Assembly: GCA_003648085.1 (NCBI GenBank)
Contig: QMOC01000111.1
Coordinates: 1 to 7,656 of the forward strand
Reading direction: 5' to 3'
Length of the DNA stretch: 7,656 bases
Source: Chloroflexota bacterium
GTDB taxonomy: Bacteria; Chloroflexota; Anaerolineae; B4-G1
In this document: piece by piece, positions 6,510 to 7,656 of the stretch
How positions within the stretch are numbered: position 1 is the first letter of the stretch
Layout of the letters: the number at the start of each line of letters is the position of its first letter
The notes under the pieces: model-generated
The model's database searches: none
What the model saw: only the letters and a program-made list of their open reading frames with translations
Told to the model about the DNA's origin: nothing
Translations under genes and position numbers: made by a program

Positions 6510-6587
6510 ACCACGGAGACACAGAGCGCACAGAGAGAAAGCAGAAAAAAGGAGAAGAAAACTCCGCGTCCTCTGTATCTCCGTGGT
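6510..6587. repeat. Long palindromic element of a dispersed-repeat type
   Basis: ACCACGGAGACACAGAG (6510-6526) and CTCTGTATCTCCGTGGT (6571-6587) are inverted copies matching at 16 of 17 positions, separated by 44 bp of purine-rich sequence. Weaker pairing extends outward (AAAATTC against AAAGTTTT) and inward (GGAG 6551-6554 against CTCC 6562-6565). From memory, the motif CCACGGAGACACAGAG with its inverse recurs as a non-coding palindrome in many environmental bacterial genomes, where it is often mis-annotated as short proteins. On the minus strand the stem is followed by GAATTTTCTTG, so it may also help terminate transcripts from the DUF4230-like gene. Confidence 0.75.
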
Positions 6588-6589
6588 AA

Positions 6590-6762
6590 AGTTTTGGTTC
6601 TGGCTCGTCCGGGTTAGGTAAGTCTGGCTAAAATGAGTGGGAGGAAAGGCTGGACGCCCCACTTCACCGGGGATTTTCCGGCTGAAGCCGGATGTTCAAC
6701 CGATTGTAGCCACACCCTGCCAGGTCGCACAGACGCTGGCGCGCACTCATGAAATGAGAAGA
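6590..6762. other. Non-coding stretch with small perfect hairpin, no gene seen
   Basis: Between the palindrome and the end of the DUF4230-like gene I see no credible coding sequence. TCCGGC-TGAA-GCCGGA (6677-6692) is a perfect 6-bp hairpin with a 4-nt loop. CTCAT-GAA-ATGAG (6746-6758), just past the 6763 stop, is a weaker one. Neither is followed by a T-run on either strand, so they are poor intrinsic terminators. Together with the leader, promoter and palindrome described separately, this fills the 569-bp gap 6194-6762. The segment may belong to another dispersed repeat family, which cannot be judged from one copy. Confidence 0.4.
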
Positions 6763-7461
6763 TTACGGCGTGACAGTCGGTGTTGTGGTAGGGGCGAAGG
6801 TCGGAACCGTCCGAGTAAAGATGACCTCGCGGAAACCTAACATCAGGATGAGGTGCCGCACATAGGTCTCGGCGTTCCGCTGGGCCATCTCCAGGATGCC
6901 GTCCTCCAGTGCCGCGTGTAGAATCTCCTCCTCGGCGGCCTGTCGTGCTTCCGTCTCCAGCGCCGGATTCATCCCTATCCACCCTGTGTCCCGGTCGAAG
7001 ACATAGGACTTCTGGTTATCCAGTGTGACGACGAGGACCTCGGCCGGTGGCAGCGTCACGACCACCGTCCCCTCGTCGGTGACGATGAGGTCTCCTCCTC
7101 CCATCTTGCCCAGGTCTACGCCAGCGATGACCTGACCATGGGCGACCAGGATCAGCCGGTCGCCGAAGAGGAAGGCGAAGGGGCCTTGATTCGATTCAGC
7201 AGTGATGATCTTCTCGATGGTGTAGGAGGCCGTCTCTAACCGGCTGAGGCTGCGCACCTGGCGGATGATCGTCACCGGGTCGGGGATGATAGTGGGTGTG
7301 GGATTGGTGATCTCCCTCCATTGCTCCTGCAGTGCCCGCTTGGCCTCCTCCAGCGGCTGCGTCAGTCGCCGGATCGAGCCGATTAGCGTGATCCCGCCGA
7401 CGATGAGGGCGAGCAGGATCAGCAGCAGGATCACGGTGTTGAGGTTAAGTTTCGAGTTCAT
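6763..7461 (-). CDS. Membrane-anchored DUF4230-family protein
   Basis: This encodes 232 residues. One N-terminal transmembrane helix (about 9-30, very Leu/Ile-rich) is followed by a charged segment (31-51) and a Pro/Thr linker (NPTPTIIPDP, 53-62). The main domain starts at VTIIRQVRSLSRLETASYTIEK (63-84) and includes FAFLFGDRLILVAHGQVIAGVDL (95-117), LPPAEVLVVTLDN (137-149) and LETEARQAAEEEILHAALEDGILEMA (168-193). This pattern fits DUF4230, a family without established function. The domain most likely lies on the outer face of the membrane. A low-complexity TVPTFAPTTTPTVTP tail (218-232) ends it. The ATG has an excellent ribosome site (AAGGAGT, 7469-7475, spacing 7 nt). It overlaps the upstream membrane-protein gene by 17 bp, so the pair is probably co-transcribed and translationally coupled. 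Confidence 0.85.
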   Translation of the reverse strand: MNSKLNLNTVILLLILLALIVGGITLIGSIRRLTQPLEEAKRALQEQWREITNPTPTIIPDPVTIIRQVRSLSRLETASYTIEKIITAESNQGPFAFLFGDRLILVAHGQVIAGVDLGKMGGGDLIVTDEGTVVVTLPPAEVLVVTLDNQKSYVFDRDTGWIGMNPALETEARQAAEEEILHAALEDGILEMAQRNAETYVRHLILMLGFREVIFTRTVPTFAPTTTPTVTP

Positions 7462-7656
7462 CAGTATTACTCCTTGTCAACCATTGCACCAAACCCAGCG
7501 TCAGAAAGAAAACGAACGCCAAATCAATGAGGAAATAGGAGGCATCCACCAGGCCATGGGCCAGGAAGTTGACCATCGAGCCCATCAACCCTAGAGCCAA
7601 AGCGCGAAGGTCGGAATCGGTCAGACGGCGCAGCGGCAGGGCCAGAGCCCAGAAAG
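7445..7656 (-). CDS. C-terminal end of a polytopic membrane protein, O-antigen ligase-like (partial)
   Basis: The gene runs in from beyond the right edge; the last 69 codons and a TAA stop (7447-7445) are visible. The peptide starts FWALALPLRRLTDSDLRALA, continues with a hydrophobic stretch LGLMGSMVNFLAHGLVDASY, then a second membrane helix FLIDLAFVFFLTLGLVQWL, and ends TRSNTDELET. The HGLVD-x-SYFL-x-DLA pattern before a final helix resembles the C-termini of O-antigen ligase/polymerase-type (Wzy/WaaL-like) proteins, which join or polymerise surface glycans. That assignment is from memory of the family and rests on a short fragment. The stop lies 17 bp inside the DUF4230-like gene, in another frame. 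No ATG or upstream signals are visible. Confidence 0.6.
   Translation of the reverse strand, partial: FWALALPLRRLTDSDLRALALGLMGSMVNFLAHGLVDASYFLIDLAFVFFLTLGLVQWLTRSNTDELET

Noticed and set aside
6265..6662. Open frames of 66-118 codons in the gap upstream of rpsA, on both strands
   Set aside because: They run through the rpsA leader, promoter and a palindrome. Translations such as HGDTERTERK or SLCALCLRGEF are what this palindrome type yields when read as protein.
6677..6692. Intrinsic terminator for the DUF4230-like gene
   Set aside because: The hairpin is perfect but short, and on the minus strand it is followed by AAATCCCC rather than a U-run. The palindrome at 6510-6587 is a better candidate.
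6614..6982. A 122-codon minus-strand open frame entering the 3' part of the DUF4230-like gene
   Set aside because: It is out of frame with the well-supported membrane-protein gene and has no ribosome site or domain.
1..7656. tRNA, rRNA, transposase, integrase, toxin-antitoxin or defence genes
   Set aside because: I looked for such signatures on both strands and saw none; all sizeable coding regions are explained by the genes listed.

Overview
This window looks like a chromosomal housekeeping segment from a moderately GC-rich bacterium. A member of the Chloroflexota (Anaerolineae or relatives) fits best. That is an inference from three things: the gene set, the style of the DUF4230-type protein, and the short-period intergenic repeats and dispersed palindromes. 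There is no rRNA or other direct taxonomic marker.

Left half, plus strand (about 1-4375): a small uncharacterised acidic protein gene, then dnaK, dnaJ and prmA in one direction with short spacers, probably one transcription unit. DnaK and DnaJ are the Hsp70/Hsp40 folding pair. PrmA methylates ribosomal protein L11. No grpE or hrcA lies in the window, and no CIRCE operator is visible. The dnaJ gene is bracketed by two simple-sequence spacers: a 7-bp-periodic array in front (2243-2305) and an 8-bp-periodic array behind (3443-3498). The second array supplies the non-ATG start of prmA.

Middle, minus strand (4360-6193): rpsA (four-domain ribosomal protein S1 with a long acidic, internally duplicated tail) followed 19 bp later by infA (IF-1), a translation operon. 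infA ends inside the 3' end of prmA, with a 16-bp tail-to-tail overlap. A near-consensus sigma-70 promoter (6421-6448) lies about 220 nt upstream of rpsA. The leader it would make contains a strong stem-loop followed by a U-rich stretch, a candidate attenuator.

Non-coding gap 6194-6762: rpsA leader and promoter, a long dispersed-type palindrome (6510-6587) and a small hairpin (6677-6692). I see no credible gene there.

Right end, minus strand (6763-7656): the C-terminal end of a polytopic membrane protein, probably of the O-antigen ligase/polymerase type, overlaps by 17 bp a membrane-anchored DUF4230-like protein gene.

I found no clear new defence, mobile or biosynthetic system. The most unusual signals are regulatory or structural: the rpsA leader, the repeat-derived prmA start, the paired repeat spacers around dnaJ, the nested hairpins before dnaK, and the small gene coupled to dnaK.
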